A stretch of 39,122 nucleotides of DNA from Bacteroidales bacterium. GTDB taxonomy: Bacteria > Bacteroidota > Bacteroidia > Bacteroidales > VadinHA17. The notes beneath the pieces are model-generated. The model saw only the letters and a program-made list of their open reading frames with translations, was not told the origin of the DNA and did not search any database. Where the stretch lies: positions 1 through 39,122 of the forward strand of contig JALONR010000039.1 in NCBI GenBank assembly GCA_025454815.1, written 5' to 3'. This document shows positions 8,171-16,351 of this stretch, piece after piece; position 1 is the first letter of the stretch; the number at the start of each line of letters is the position of its first letter. The translations under genes were made by a program, and so were the position numbers.

Positions 8171-8995
8171 ATGTACTTCGCATCGAACATAAAATTTTTG
8201 AGAAAGCGCAGGGGGCGCACGCAGGATGACGTGGCATCGGCCCTGCAGATGAAGCGGCCAACCCTCAGCGGATATGAGAACGGCGTGGCACAACCGGGAA
8301 TAGAAGCCATGGTGGCCTTTTCAGGTTACTATAACATCTCGCTTGACACCATGCTCAAGATTGACCTCTCCCGTCTCTCCGAGAGCCAGCTGGGTGAGCT
8401 GGAGAGGGGATATGATGCATATGTCAGGGGCAGTAACCTCAGGGTGCTCGCCACTACAGTAGCCCCTGACAACCGCGAGAACATCGAGCTTGTCAGCGAG
8501 AAGGCCAAGGCAGGTTACACAACCGGCTATGCCGATCCGGAGTTCATTGGTGAACTCCCGCTGTTCAATCTTCCCTTCCTTTCACCCAACCGCAAGTACC
8601 GCACATTCCAGCTGAAGGGAGATTCAATGCTGCCCATACCAGACAAATCATGGGTGACCGGGGAGTTCCTGCAGGACTGGCGTGACATAAGGAGCGGACA
8701 CGCCTATATCGTTCTTACAACGAATGACGGCATTGTATTCAAGGTGGTGGAAGACAACATTGAAAAGAGCGGCCGCCTGGTTCTCTATTCCCTGAATCCG
8801 CTATATGAACCGTACGAAGTCCATATCAGTGATGTCAGGGAGATATGGAAATTCGTCAATTACATAAGCGACGAGCTTCCTGAACCGGTTCTTCCGGAGA
8901 AACAGCTCCTCCGGACAGTGGCTTCAATGAAGCAGGATCTGTATCAGCTTAAAAAGAGCATCGGCCGTGACATTGAGGATGCAACCGAACTGTGA
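8171..8995 (+). CDS. LexA-like XRE-S24 autocleavable repressor
   Basis: A 274-residue transcription factor with an N-terminal XRE/cro helix-turn-helix (about 5-60) and a C-terminal S24 serine peptidase domain (about 125-230). The nucleophile is Ser152 in GDSMLPI and the catalytic Lys is Lys191 in GIVFKVV. An Ala-Gly pair at 114-115 just before the peptidase domain is the likely self-cleavage site, as in LexA, UmuD and CI. The family cleaves itself when stimulated by RecA-ssDNA filaments, releasing repression. The C-terminal 35 residues look helical, perhaps coiled coil. It is divergent from dinB-dnaE, and its promoter carries two palindromes, so it probably controls itself and the two polymerases. 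It has an XRE fold rather than the winged helix of classical LexA. Confidence 0.92.
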   Translation: MYFASNIKFLRKRRGRTQDDVASALQMKRPTLSGYENGVAQPGIEAMVAFSGYYNISLDTMLKIDLSRLSESQLGELERGYDAYVRGSNLRVLATTVAPDNRENIELVSEKAKAGYTTGYADPEFIGELPLFNLPFLSPNRKYRTFQLKGDSMLPIPDKSWVTGEFLQDWRDIRSGHAYIVLTTNDGIVFKVVEDNIEKSGRLVLYSLNPLYEPYEVHISDVREIWKFVNYISDELPEPVLPEKQLLRTVASMKQDLYQLKKSIGRDIEDATEL

Positions 8996-9176
8996 CCATC
9001 AACAAACCTCATTCAGATTGCTCCGACACCCTTAATTGTGGTGATATCCTGACCCGGCCTCAGGCCTGAGTCATTCCATGTTGTATGATATTTGCAACCA
9101 CCGCATAATTTAGTACCGCCTCAGGCAAAATATAAATCCCTCAGGAACGTTTCATAATTCCAGATATACATTCATC

Positions 9177-9641
9177 ATGCCAGGAAAAGATTACAATCCC
9201 GCGATGCATACCGCCGAGCATATCCTTAACTCGGTGATGGACAAGATGTATCATTGCGGGAGATCTTTCAACAGCCATATAGAAAGCAAAAAGAGCAAAT
9301 GCGACTACCGCATCCGTAAAGGACTGTCAGACAAGGAGGTAAAAGCTGTGGAGAGAACGGTCAACGAGATTATAAGACTGAATATACCGGTGGGAGAGGA
9401 GCTTGTCAGCAGGAGGGAGGCTGATAAAAAGTACTTTACCGGAAAACTGCCTGATGATGCCGGGGAGGCAATCCGGATCATCAGAATAGGAAACTTTGAT
9501 ACATGCCCGTGTATCGGACAGCATGTGACAAACACATCTGAGATAGGTTCGTTTAACATTACCTCGGCAGATTTCAACGAAGGAATCCTGAGGATCAGAT
9601 TCAGGATTTCCGGCCAGGAAATTCCGCCCACAGGCAACTGA
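9177..9641 (+). CDS. AlaX-like tRNA-editing domain protein
   Basis: A free-standing protein of 154 residues related to the second additional domain shared by AlaRS and ThrRS editing regions. The zinc-binding signature is complete: HTAEH with His11 and His15, and CPCIGQH with Cys112 and His116. The family hydrolyses mischarged tRNA, typically Ser-tRNA(Ala) or Gly-tRNA(Ala), in the cytoplasm. At this length, without an N-terminal beta-barrel domain, it fits the short AlaX type. Its substrate is inferred. The gene stands alone, with the LexA-like gene 181 bp upstream and a bidirectional terminator immediately after the stop. Confidence 0.85.
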   Translation: MPGKDYNPAMHTAEHILNSVMDKMYHCGRSFNSHIESKKSKCDYRIRKGLSDKEVKAVERTVNEIIRLNIPVGEELVSRREADKKYFTGKLPDDAGEAIRIIRIGNFDTCPCIGQHVTNTSEIGSFNITSADFNEGILRIRFRISGQEIPPTGN

Positions 9642-9642
9642 A

Positions 9643-9676
9643 TAAAAAAACCGGCTCCCGCCGGTCTTTTTTTTTA
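9643..9676. terminator. Bidirectional terminator
   Basis: A 6-bp stem ACCGGC/GCCGGT (9650-9655 and 9660-9665) with loop TCCC has a T run on its right (9667-9675) and an A run on its left (9643-9649). It can therefore end transcription from alaX on the + strand and from the YtfJ-like gene on the - strand. Confidence 0.9.
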
Positions 9677-9689
9677 TTCTTATACCTGA

Positions 9690-10223
9690 CTACTCTTTTG
9701 TGAGCTTGAGTATCATGTCAATAATGCCCGGGATATCTCCATCGGCAATCTTGCCCTTGTAGACACCACGTACAATGCGATTCTTGTCAACAATCACTAT
9801 TGTGTAGCTGTCCTTGGGCATATCCCAATTCTCATGAAGGAGACCCTTGTAGTCAAACAGGATTGTGGTATCATACTTTTTGGCCTTCCTGCCGGCAATA
9901 GCACGAACCAGTCCGTCAGGCAGCTTGGTTGACTGCAGGTCTACGATCCCAAATCCCTTGAAATGGTTCTTGTCAATAATCTTGTCAATGTCAACGGCTT
10001 TGTCGATGGCATCATTGAAAGGATCATTCAGATCGTCATTGTCGGGATCAACATAGTTTATCTGAAGGACCTTCCCGGGCCATGAATTCATTGTGAATTC
10101 CTTCTTGTCAGCGTCAGTCAGAACCCATTCAGGAGCTTTCTGTCCCACTTCCAGTTTGCCCTGGGCTGCAGCAAAAGGCAGTACCAGTGCTGCCAGAACA
10201 ACAGTGAACAATAGTTTTTTCAT
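9690..10223 (-). CDS. YtfJ-like secreted thioredoxin-fold protein
   Basis: A 177-residue protein with a clear signal peptide (MKKLLF..., cleavage near AAAQG, residues 19-22), so periplasmic or exported. The remainder resembles the YtfJ family, a thioredoxin/AhpC-like fold: the segments VGQKAPEWVLTD, WPGKVLQINYVDP and SYTIVIVDKNRIVRGVYKGK match the usual order of strands. There is no CxxC and no cysteine at the usual redox position, so it is not a conventional disulfide oxidoreductase and its biochemical role is unknown. It is single, with its stop close to the shared terminator at 9643-9676. Confidence 0.75.
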   Translation of the reverse strand: MKKLLFTVVLAALVLPFAAAQGKLEVGQKAPEWVLTDADKKEFTMNSWPGKVLQINYVDPDNDDLNDPFNDAIDKAVDIDKIIDKNHFKGFGIVDLQSTKLPDGLVRAIAGRKAKKYDTTILFDYKGLLHENWDMPKDSYTIVIVDKNRIVRGVYKGKIADGDIPGIIDMILKLTKE

Positions 10224-10346
10224 TTTCGCAGTTTCTTAAAATTTAGTCGAAAGATAACGTTTTTTAACATTCATGCACATATGGGTGAAAAATGTGTAAG
10301 GTACGGGAAGCCCCGGGGGAATAATGCATCCGGCTGGTTAAAGGAT

Positions 10347-11012
10347 TTACCTGCCGTTTAACAGGAAATCATTCAGAGGCTTCATTGCCCTGAAGGCTCC
10401 AGTTACATTCTCAAAGAAGCCCGGAGAAACAACCTCCTTATCTGAAAACGACTTCTGTGCAAGGAAGCTCTTCATCTTGATAATCTCAATATGAGGATGT
10501 TCCTTTGAGAAACCACGGGGAGGAACTTTCAGCTTTTCCCCTTCAAGCCCGTTGAACCATCTGACGTACTCAGGGCTGTTTATTATCTTTTGCAGCCGTT
10601 GACCGTTTTCGGCGATATTCTCACGGATTGAGTTCAGCAATGGTGCAGGAGGTATGTATGATCCACCCGCCACAAACGACTGACCAGGCTCTATATGAAG
10701 ATAGTAACCGGGGTATTTGTCGCCGTTCTTTTTTCCGCCTCGTACCATGAAAGCTCCGAAATTGGTCTTGTAAACCGACTTGTCATGTGAGAACCTGGTG
10801 TCACGGTTGATCCTGAAGATACAGCTCTTGGCCTCGAGGCCTTTATAGATGGGGTCAAACCCGACTATTTCATCCAGTACGGCCTGTACGAATGTTGAAA
10901 AGTTGTCACGGGCTGATTCATAGCGTTGACGGTTACCGGCAAACCAGACCCTGTCATTGTTTCGGGCAAGGTCGGCCAGGAATCTGATGGTAGTCTGCTC
11001 AATGGTGATCAT
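10347..11012 (-). CDS. DUF2461 family protein
   Basis: A 221-residue cytoplasmic protein of the DUF2461 family, found widely in bacteria and fungi with no established function. Recognisable blocks are the N-terminal FLADLARNNDRVWFAGNRQRYE segment (about 11-32), the RINRDTRFSHDKSVYKTNFGAFM block (about 68-90) and GYYLHIEPGQSFVAGGSYIP (about 102-121). The full family length is present. It stands alone, between the YtfJ-like gene on the same strand and a 297-bp gap. No partner suggests a function. Confidence 0.85.
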   Translation of the reverse strand: MITIEQTTIRFLADLARNNDRVWFAGNRQRYESARDNFSTFVQAVLDEIVGFDPIYKGLEAKSCIFRINRDTRFSHDKSVYKTNFGAFMVRGGKKNGDKYPGYYLHIEPGQSFVAGGSYIPPAPLLNSIRENIAENGQRLQKIINSPEYVRWFNGLEGEKLKVPPRGFSKEHPHIEIIKMKSFLAQKSFSDKEVVSPGFFENVTGAFRAMKPLNDFLLNGR

Positions 11013-11309
11013 GGCTTTGAAATTATGTAAAACAGGGCAATTAACCGTAAAGCTACTAATTATATACTAATGACAGTCAGTTCATTTGTTGCTGATCGTT
11101 AAACAAAACTGGAGGCGGGATGTTTAACTGTCGGGCATCACAATAACAATTATTTCAGTGATCAGCACCCTGGTTCATGATAATTAGATGAGTATCAACA
11201 TAATGATCAGCATGTCGCATCATAGGGATCTGCTGTTCACTCTGCAATGATCGGCATCTTGCCTCAGATAGTCAGTTGAGCCTTTAAACAATAATAAAAA
11301 CATCACATC
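11013..11309. other. AT-rich divergent gap with spaced TGATCAGCA copies
   Basis: No gene is visible in this divergent intergenic region. It has three direct copies of TGATCAGCA, the last with one change (TGATCGGCA), at 11159-11167, 11204-11212 and 11248-11256, spaced 45 and 44 bp. They might be binding sites for a regulator of the lipoprotein gene that starts at 11310; nothing else supports this. I could not place a convincing promoter. Confidence 0.4.
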
Positions 11310-11852
11310 ATGAAAAAAAATGCAATTCTGACAATCGTTGCCCTGGTTGCGGCTGTGCTCATTACCGGATGTTCCAAACCGGAAGAACCTAACAGGTTTG
11401 TCTATACGGTCAATGAATATCCACTTGTACAGGGATTTATTCACAATTACGGGATGCCTGACGGCGCTGCCGGCTACAATTTTGATGCAACCATCCATTC
11501 ATCCGGAGTCCGTTATGATCGTGACAGGCATGAATTCCGGGGAGCCGGACATGTTGTGTTCTTCCAGATGTACTCGTCCTCTGCAACAGAACTGGCAAAT
11601 GGAACCTACCAGTTTGATTCCGGCGGTGACGGGTTGCCTGCAACTCTTGACGTAGCCAATTTCGGGATGAATCTAGATTTTGAAGACGAAACCGGAACTG
11701 TCGTTACTGCAGTATCAGGTATTGTAAAAGTATCAGGATCGGAACATTCAAGAGTATTTGATTTTGAGTGCATGACATCAACGGGAGAAAAGATCACCGG
11801 ACATTTCAGCGGCTGGATTCCGGTATTTGACATGAGAGACGAGGGGAAATAA
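11310..11852 (+). CDS. Lipoprotein of unknown function
   Basis: A 180-residue protein with a lipoprotein signal peptide: a short basic start, a hydrophobic core and lipobox LITGC with lipidated Cys21. Ser22 and Lys23 follow the cysteine, which does not match the acidic export signal of surface-exposed Bacteroidota lipoproteins, so periplasm-facing is as likely. The mature part is rich in Gly, Thr, Val and aromatic residues in alternating patterns (GYNFDATIHSSGVRY, GHVVFFQMYSS), suggesting a beta-sandwich. I do not recognise the family. The gene is single; the minisatellite starts about 150 bp downstream. Confidence 0.75.
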   Translation: MKKNAILTIVALVAAVLITGCSKPEEPNRFVYTVNEYPLVQGFIHNYGMPDGAAGYNFDATIHSSGVRYDRDRHEFRGAGHVVFFQMYSSSATELANGTYQFDSGGDGLPATLDVANFGMNLDFEDETGTVVTAVSGIVKVSGSEHSRVFDFECMTSTGEKITGHFSGWIPVFDMRDEGK

Positions 11853-12005
11853 CTGGTGACCCGGAATCCCGGCTTACAAAAGACTTATGCCCGGTAAATG
11901 TGGTTATCGCTATTTGCCTATAATTAATATTATGTTAAATAGGAGTTATTAATGCTTCCTGCAATACACTTCAGGGTTAATTCCTGCCTGATTTTATGGC
12001 CTCCC

Positions 12006-12281
12006 CTTCCCTGACGCGACCGGATCTGAAGAATGAACGGAATCCTTACCGCTTCCCCGGCGGGAACGGATCCGAAGAATGAATGGAATTCTTGCCCCTT
12101 CCCTGACGCGACCGGATCTGAAGAATGAACGGAATCCTTACCGCTTCCCCGGCGGGAACGGATCTGAAGAATGAATGGAATTCTTGCCGCTTCCCTGACG
12201 CGACCGGATCTGAAGAATGAACGGAATCCTTACCGCTTCCCCGGCGGGAACGGATCTGAAGAATGAACAGAATCCTGGTCC
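12006..12281. repeat. Minisatellite of three 92-bp units (six 46-bp subunits)
   Basis: Three consecutive units start at 12006, 12098 and 12190, a period of exactly 92 bp. Each unit is two related 46-bp halves, one beginning CTTCCCTGACGCGACCGGAT and the other CTTCCCCGGCGGGAACGGAT, both continuing with CTGAAGAATGAA. Copies are almost identical, so the array is recent or kept uniform. It lies between two converging 3' ends, where length change would do little harm. Spacers are absent, so it is not CRISPR. Reading frames through it give repetitive, implausible protein. The remaining non-coding DNA here (11853-12005 and 12282-12333) holds nothing I recognise. Confidence 0.9.
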
Positions 12282-12333
12282 CTTCCCAGGAAGCCTTTCG
12301 CAAAAATAGTTCCCGGCAAAAAGCCACCGGCAG

Positions 12334-12367
12334 CATCAAAAAAGAAAGGCACCTTGCAGGGTGCCTT
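12334..12367 (-). terminator. Terminator of the TPR gene
   Basis: On the minus strand the 8-bp stem AAGGCACC/GGTGCCTT (12367-12360 and 12353-12346) is followed by a T-rich run TTTCTTTTTTG (12345-12335). It lies 27 bp beyond the TPR stop codon at 12394. Confidence 0.85.
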
Positions 12368-12393
12368 CCAGTCAGACCTGGTAATATTTTATG

Positions 12394-13539
12394 CTACAGG
12401 TTTTCAACCTTGGCCTTATACGCCTCGAACTCGGGCATCATCTTCAGCTTCAGATATATCTCACGAAGGAACTCAAGTGTTGCAAGTGAAGTCGGATTAG
12501 CCTTCTCTGCTTCCAGGAAGAACGGTATAGCCTTCTTCATTTCGTCGAATGCCTTGTTCTTGGCAATCTCGTACTCCCGGTTGTCTGCTATCAGGTTGGC
12601 TTCGTTGAGCATCTCGTTTGCAATTGACACGTAGCAGAGTCCTATGTTATAGTTGCTTTCAAACTGGTTCGGATTCTTGGTGAGTGACACCTTCAGGCTT
12701 TCGATTGCCTTCGGGTAATCTTCCAGCTTCATGAAGAGACTTCCCTCAACGAGGTAAAGAATATAGTTCTCTGGATCCATCTCCATGGCCTTGTGAACGA
12801 ATTCAAATGCCTTGTCTGAGTTATTGGCGTCAAGGTAGAACTGGGTTGCCTGGAGGATAATATCGAGGGTATCAGGGAATGCCTTGTAACCTTCCATCAG
12901 CACTGCCTCAGCATTGGCGGTATCCTTCATCTTCAGGTAGCTGTCGCTCATGAAAATGTAGGGCTTCGTATCCTCGGTGCCTGAGGTGGTGCAGGTGCGG
13001 AAATGGGTTATTGCCTCAGGGTACATCTCTGCATTATAGGCTGCAAGCCCGGCATTGAAGATCACCAGGGTATCAACCATACCCACGTAGAGATCGCTTG
13101 CTGATACTTTTACGTTCCATTCAAACGATTCCATGGCACCCTTGTAGTTCTTTTCGTTGAATTTGCTGATAGCATCATTCAGGAACGAGTTGCCAAGCAG
13201 GGCATATGCATTTTCCCTGATAATGGTATTCTTCAGTTTTTCATCCAGCTGAACTGCCTTTTCGAAATTGTTGTAGGCTTCCGTAAGTATATCAGGATAA
13301 AGGGACATAAATTTCGGGTCACCTGAATCAAAGGCAGCCTGGCAAAGTTTACCCTTTACATAATAGGTCTTGGCAAGCCCCATCGACTTCGGGTGGACGA
13401 TCGCAGCCTCAATGGCTTCCTTTGCCTTGTCGAAAGCACCTTCCCTGATGAATGTTTCTGCAGCGGTAATTTTTCCCTTCTGTGCTGTTGCAGCAGCGGA
13501 GATGATTACTGCCAGTAAAAAGAATGTGATCTTCTTCAT
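12394..13539 (-). CDS. Exported TPR-repeat protein next to gyrA
   Basis: A 381-residue protein with a signal peptide (residues 1-19, ...ISAAATAQ) and tetratricopeptide-type helical repeats over most of its length. Examples are the repeats around AYNNFEKAVQLD (about 88-99), AMESFEWNVKVS, AGLAAYNAEMYPEAITHF (about 165-182), AFEFVHKAMEMDPENYILY and YPKAIESLKVSLTKNPNQFESNYNIGLCY. It should be periplasmic or membrane-attached and act as a protein-binding scaffold; no partner is visible. It has its own promoter downstream of gyrA and its own terminator, so it can be expressed independently. No catalytic domain is present. Confidence 0.8.
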   Translation of the reverse strand: MKKITFFLLAVIISAAATAQKGKITAAETFIREGAFDKAKEAIEAAIVHPKSMGLAKTYYVKGKLCQAAFDSGDPKFMSLYPDILTEAYNNFEKAVQLDEKLKNTIIRENAYALLGNSFLNDAISKFNEKNYKGAMESFEWNVKVSASDLYVGMVDTLVIFNAGLAAYNAEMYPEAITHFRTCTTSGTEDTKPYIFMSDSYLKMKDTANAEAVLMEGYKAFPDTLDIILQATQFYLDANNSDKAFEFVHKAMEMDPENYILYLVEGSLFMKLEDYPKAIESLKVSLTKNPNQFESNYNIGLCYVSIANEMLNEANLIADNREYEIAKNKAFDEMKKAIPFFLEAEKANPTSLATLEFLREIYLKLKMMPEFEAYKAKVENL

Positions 13540-13569
13540 GTCGTGATAATTTGCTTTTTAATGTTGTGT

Positions 13570-13601
13570 CAAAAATAAAACTTTAGAATATATTCTTCAA
13601 A
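13570..13601 (-). promoter_or_regulatory. Promoter of the TPR gene
   Basis: On the minus strand a -33 box TTTG (13601-13598) and a -7 box TATTTTTG (13577-13570) are 20 bp apart, matching the Bacteroidota consensus. It lies within the 74-bp gap between the gyrA stop and the TPR start at 13539. Confidence 0.7.
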
Positions 13602-13613
13602 TAATTTGCCAAA

Positions 13614-16112
13614 TTACTCGGAAGCCTCAGCGGTGACTTCCGGCATGTCGGTTTCAGGAGAGTTATCTTCCTCAGTGACTTCTACATAGGCCACTGATCC
13701 GATAGAGTCGTTTTCCCTGATATTTATGAGGCGCACCCCCTGTGTGGCCCTTCCCATGACTCTCAGGCTGCTGACGGGGATTCTCAAAACATTGCCAGCC
13801 TGTGTAATTATCATCAGGTCATACTGGTCATTCACATCCTTGAGAGCTATCAGTTTCCCGGTCTTGTCAGTGATGTTTATTGTCTTCACCCCTTTCCCTC
13901 CGCGGTTGGTGATACGGTAATCGCCTATTGCCGATCTTTTTCCGTAACCGTTTTCGGAAACAACCAGGACATCGTCAGATTCATTCTCAACGGTAATCAT
14001 TCCGATAACAATATCATCGTCTCCGGAAAGGGTTATTCCACGTACACCCGAGGCTGTACGGCCCATCGGCCTGACAGTACCCTCATTGAACCTGACGGCA
14101 CGGCCTGATCTGACAGCAAGCATTATTTCATGCTTTCCGTTTGTCATTCTGGCCTCCAGCAACTCATCACCTTCCCTGACTGTTATGGCATTGACCCCGT
14201 TTGCCCTGGGGCGTGAGTAAGCCTCCAGGGATGTCTTCTTAATGACCCCCTTGCGGGTGCACAATACTATAAAATTATTGTTGATATAATCCTCGTCATC
14301 AAGTGTCTTCACATTAATAAAGGCCCTGACACTGTCTTCCGGTTCTATGTTAATCAGATTCTGTATCGCCCTCCCTTTGCTGGTACGAGTCCCTTCCGGG
14401 AGGTCATAGACCTTCTGCCAGTAACATTTTCCGTTACGTGTAAAGAAGAGCATTGTGTTGTGCATGGTTGCAACATACAGGTGCTCAATAAAATCCTCAT
14501 CCCTTGTGGTGCTCCCCTTCGCTCCTGTCCCTCCCCTGTTCTGACGGCGGAATTCGGTGAGAGGAGTCCGTTTGATGTAACCCATGTGAGATATGGTTAT
14601 AACCATCTCATCATCTGCATAGAAATCCTCAGGGTTGAACTCGCCGGCAGCCGGAATAATTTCAGTGCGGCGACTGTCACCAAACTTTTCCTTTATCTCT
14701 GCAAGCTCGTCCTTGATGATCTGCATCTGGAGCTTCTCATCTGAAAGAACCTGGTTGAGATATTCAATCAGCTTCTTAACTTCTTCATATTCAGCCCTTA
14801 ACTTGTCCTGTTCGAGGCCGGTGAGCTGCCGCAGGCGCATCTCCACTATAGCCCGGGACTGTACTTCGGTAAGACTGAACCTCTCCATCAGTCGCTCACG
14901 GGCAATATCGGGATTTTGTGAAGACCTGATAATGGCAATGACCTCGTCAATGTTGTCGCTTGCAATAATCAGCCCTTCAAGTATATGTGCTCTTTTCTCG
15001 GCCTGGTCAAGATCATACTTCGCCCTGCGGATGATGATATCATGCCTGTGCCTGACAAAGTTGTCAATTATCTCCTTGAGTGAAAGGGTCTTGGGTCTCC
15101 CCTTGACCAGTGCGATATTATTGACGTTGAATGATGTCTGGAGCTGAGAATGCTTGTAGAGATGATTCAGGACGATATTTGCAGGCATCTCCTTCTTGAG
15201 AATGATGACAACGCGCATCCCGTTCCTGTCAGATTCATCATTTATATAGGAAATACCCTCAAGTTTCTTCTCATTTATAAGGTCAGCGATCCTCCTGATC
15301 ATCTCGGCCTTGTTCACCATGTAGGGGATCTCGGTTACCACAATGCACTCCCTTCCAGAATGGGTCAACTCAACCTCAGTCCTGGCCCGGACCACGATCC
15401 TGCCCCTTCCCGTCTCAAAGGCTTCCCTGATTCCCTGCTCTCCATATATAATACCTCCTGTGGGAAAGTCAGGTCCCTTGATGTGATGCATCAGTTCCTC
15501 AACGGTTATTTCCGGGTTGTCAATGTATGCTATAATGGCATCAACCGATTCGGAAATATTGTGCGGCGGCATGTTTGTCGCCATCCCTACTGCAATACCT
15601 GATGCCCCGTTTACAAGGAGGTTCGGGATCCTTGTGGGAAGTACCGTCGGTTCCTGAAGGGTATCGTCAAAATTTGGCTGGAAATCAACTGTTTCCTTTT
15701 CAATGTCCGAGAGTGTCTCCTCAGCGATCCGTTTGAGCCTTGCTTCTGTATATCGCATTGCAGCCGGACTGTCGCCGTCAATGGATCCGAAGTTGCCCTG
15801 CCCGTCGACGAGCGGGTACCGGAGTGACCAGTTCTGCGCCATCCTGACCATGGCATCATATACAGATGAGTCCCCGTGAGGATGATATTTTCCGAGCACC
15901 TCCCCCACTATCCTTGCCGATTTCTTATATGGCCTGTTCGAGAGTACTCCCAACTCTGACATACCGAAGAGAACCCTCCTGTGAACCGGCTTAAGACCGT
16001 CCCTCACGTCAGGTAATGCCCTTGACACAATGACTGACATCGAATAATCGATGTAAGCCGACTTCATCTCCTCCTCGATATTTACCTTTATTATTTTCGC
16101 TTGATCTGACAT
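13614..16112 (-). CDS. gyrA: DNA gyrase subunit A
   Basis: An 832-residue GyrA, the DNA-cleaving subunit of the type II topoisomerase that introduces negative supercoils. The catalytic tyrosine is Tyr121 in AAMRYTEAR. The quinolone-resistance region reads [13 protein letters not shown], with Ser82 and Asp86 corresponding to E. coli Ser83 and Asp87; both are wild type, so no classical quinolone-resistance change is visible. The C-terminal beta-pinwheel starts after about residue 490, and the GyrA box appears as QNRGGTG (524-530), a variant of the usual QRRGGKG that still identifies gyrase rather than topoisomerase IV. The tail is acidic ([12 protein letters not shown]). It is divergent from clpC across 239 bp. 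Confidence 0.98.
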   Translation of the reverse strand: MSDQAKIIKVNIEEEMKSAYIDYSMSVIVSRALPDVRDGLKPVHRRVLFGMSELGVLSNRPYKKSARIVGEVLGKYHPHGDSSVYDAMVRMAQNWSLRYPLVDGQGNFGSIDGDSPAAMRYTEARLKRIAEETLSDIEKETVDFQPNFDDTLQEPTVLPTRIPNLLVNGASGIAVGMATNMPPHNISESVDAIIAYIDNPEITVEELMHHIKGPDFPTGGIIYGEQGIREAFETGRGRIVVRARTEVELTHSGRECIVVTEIPYMVNKAEMIRRIADLINEKKLEGISYINDESDRNGMRVVIILKKEMPANIVLNHLYKHSQLQTSFNVNNIALVKGRPKTLSLKEIIDNFVRHRHDIIIRRAKYDLDQAEKRAHILEGLIIASDNIDEVIAIIRSSQNPDIARERLMERFSLTEVQSRAIVEMRLRQLTGLEQDKLRAEYEEVKKLIEYLNQVLSDEKLQMQIIKDELAEIKEKFGDSRRTEIIPAAGEFNPEDFYADDEMVITISHMGYIKRTPLTEFRRQNRGGTGAKGSTTRDEDFIEHLYVATMHNTMLFFTRNGKCYWQKVYDLPEGTRTSKGRAIQNLINIEPEDSVRAFINVKTLDDEDYINNNFIVLCTRKGVIKKTSLEAYSRPRANGVNAITVREGDELLEARMTNGKHEIMLAVRSGRAVRFNEGTVRPMGRTASGVRGITLSGDDDIVIGMITVENESDDVLVVSENGYGKRSAIGDYRITNRGGKGVKTINITDKTGKLIALKDVNDQYDLMIITQAGNVLRIPVSSLRVMGRATQGVRLINIRENDSIGSVAYVEVTEEDNSPETDMPEVTAEASE

Positions 16113-16277
16113 ATCAGATTGAAATTTAATTAATTAAGTTATTTTTTCCAATAGCGGAAATTAATCCCCGAAAATAATCAAATTGCCTTATTTATTAACC
16201 TTTTGCATCCTCTATTTGTTAACAGTCCGTGTTAAAAATTGGGCACAATTCTTGCCTGTACATTTTTACAATAGAAT

Positions 16278-16285
16278 TAACTTTG
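16278..16285 (+). promoter_or_regulatory. Possible -7 element for clpC
   Basis: TAACTTTG matches TAnnTTTG and lies 66 bp before the clpC start. The best upstream TTG is at 16252-16254, with a 23-bp spacer, longer than the usual 19-21. I regard this as a weak promoter candidate in the gyrA-clpC divergent gap (16113-16351), which shows no other clear signal. Confidence 0.4.
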
Positions 16286-16351
16286 AAATCTGGCGTTTTA
16301 TGTATTTATGGCAGCTTTACTGACACAATTGCATAAACCCGTAATGACAAA

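Noticed and set aside
12006..12281. CRISPR array
   Set aside because: Units are contiguous and near-identical with no variable spacers, and no cas gene is in the window.
12046..12339. Minus-strand frame of 97 codons across the minisatellite
   Set aside because: The product is just the translated 46-bp repeat; no start context and no family.
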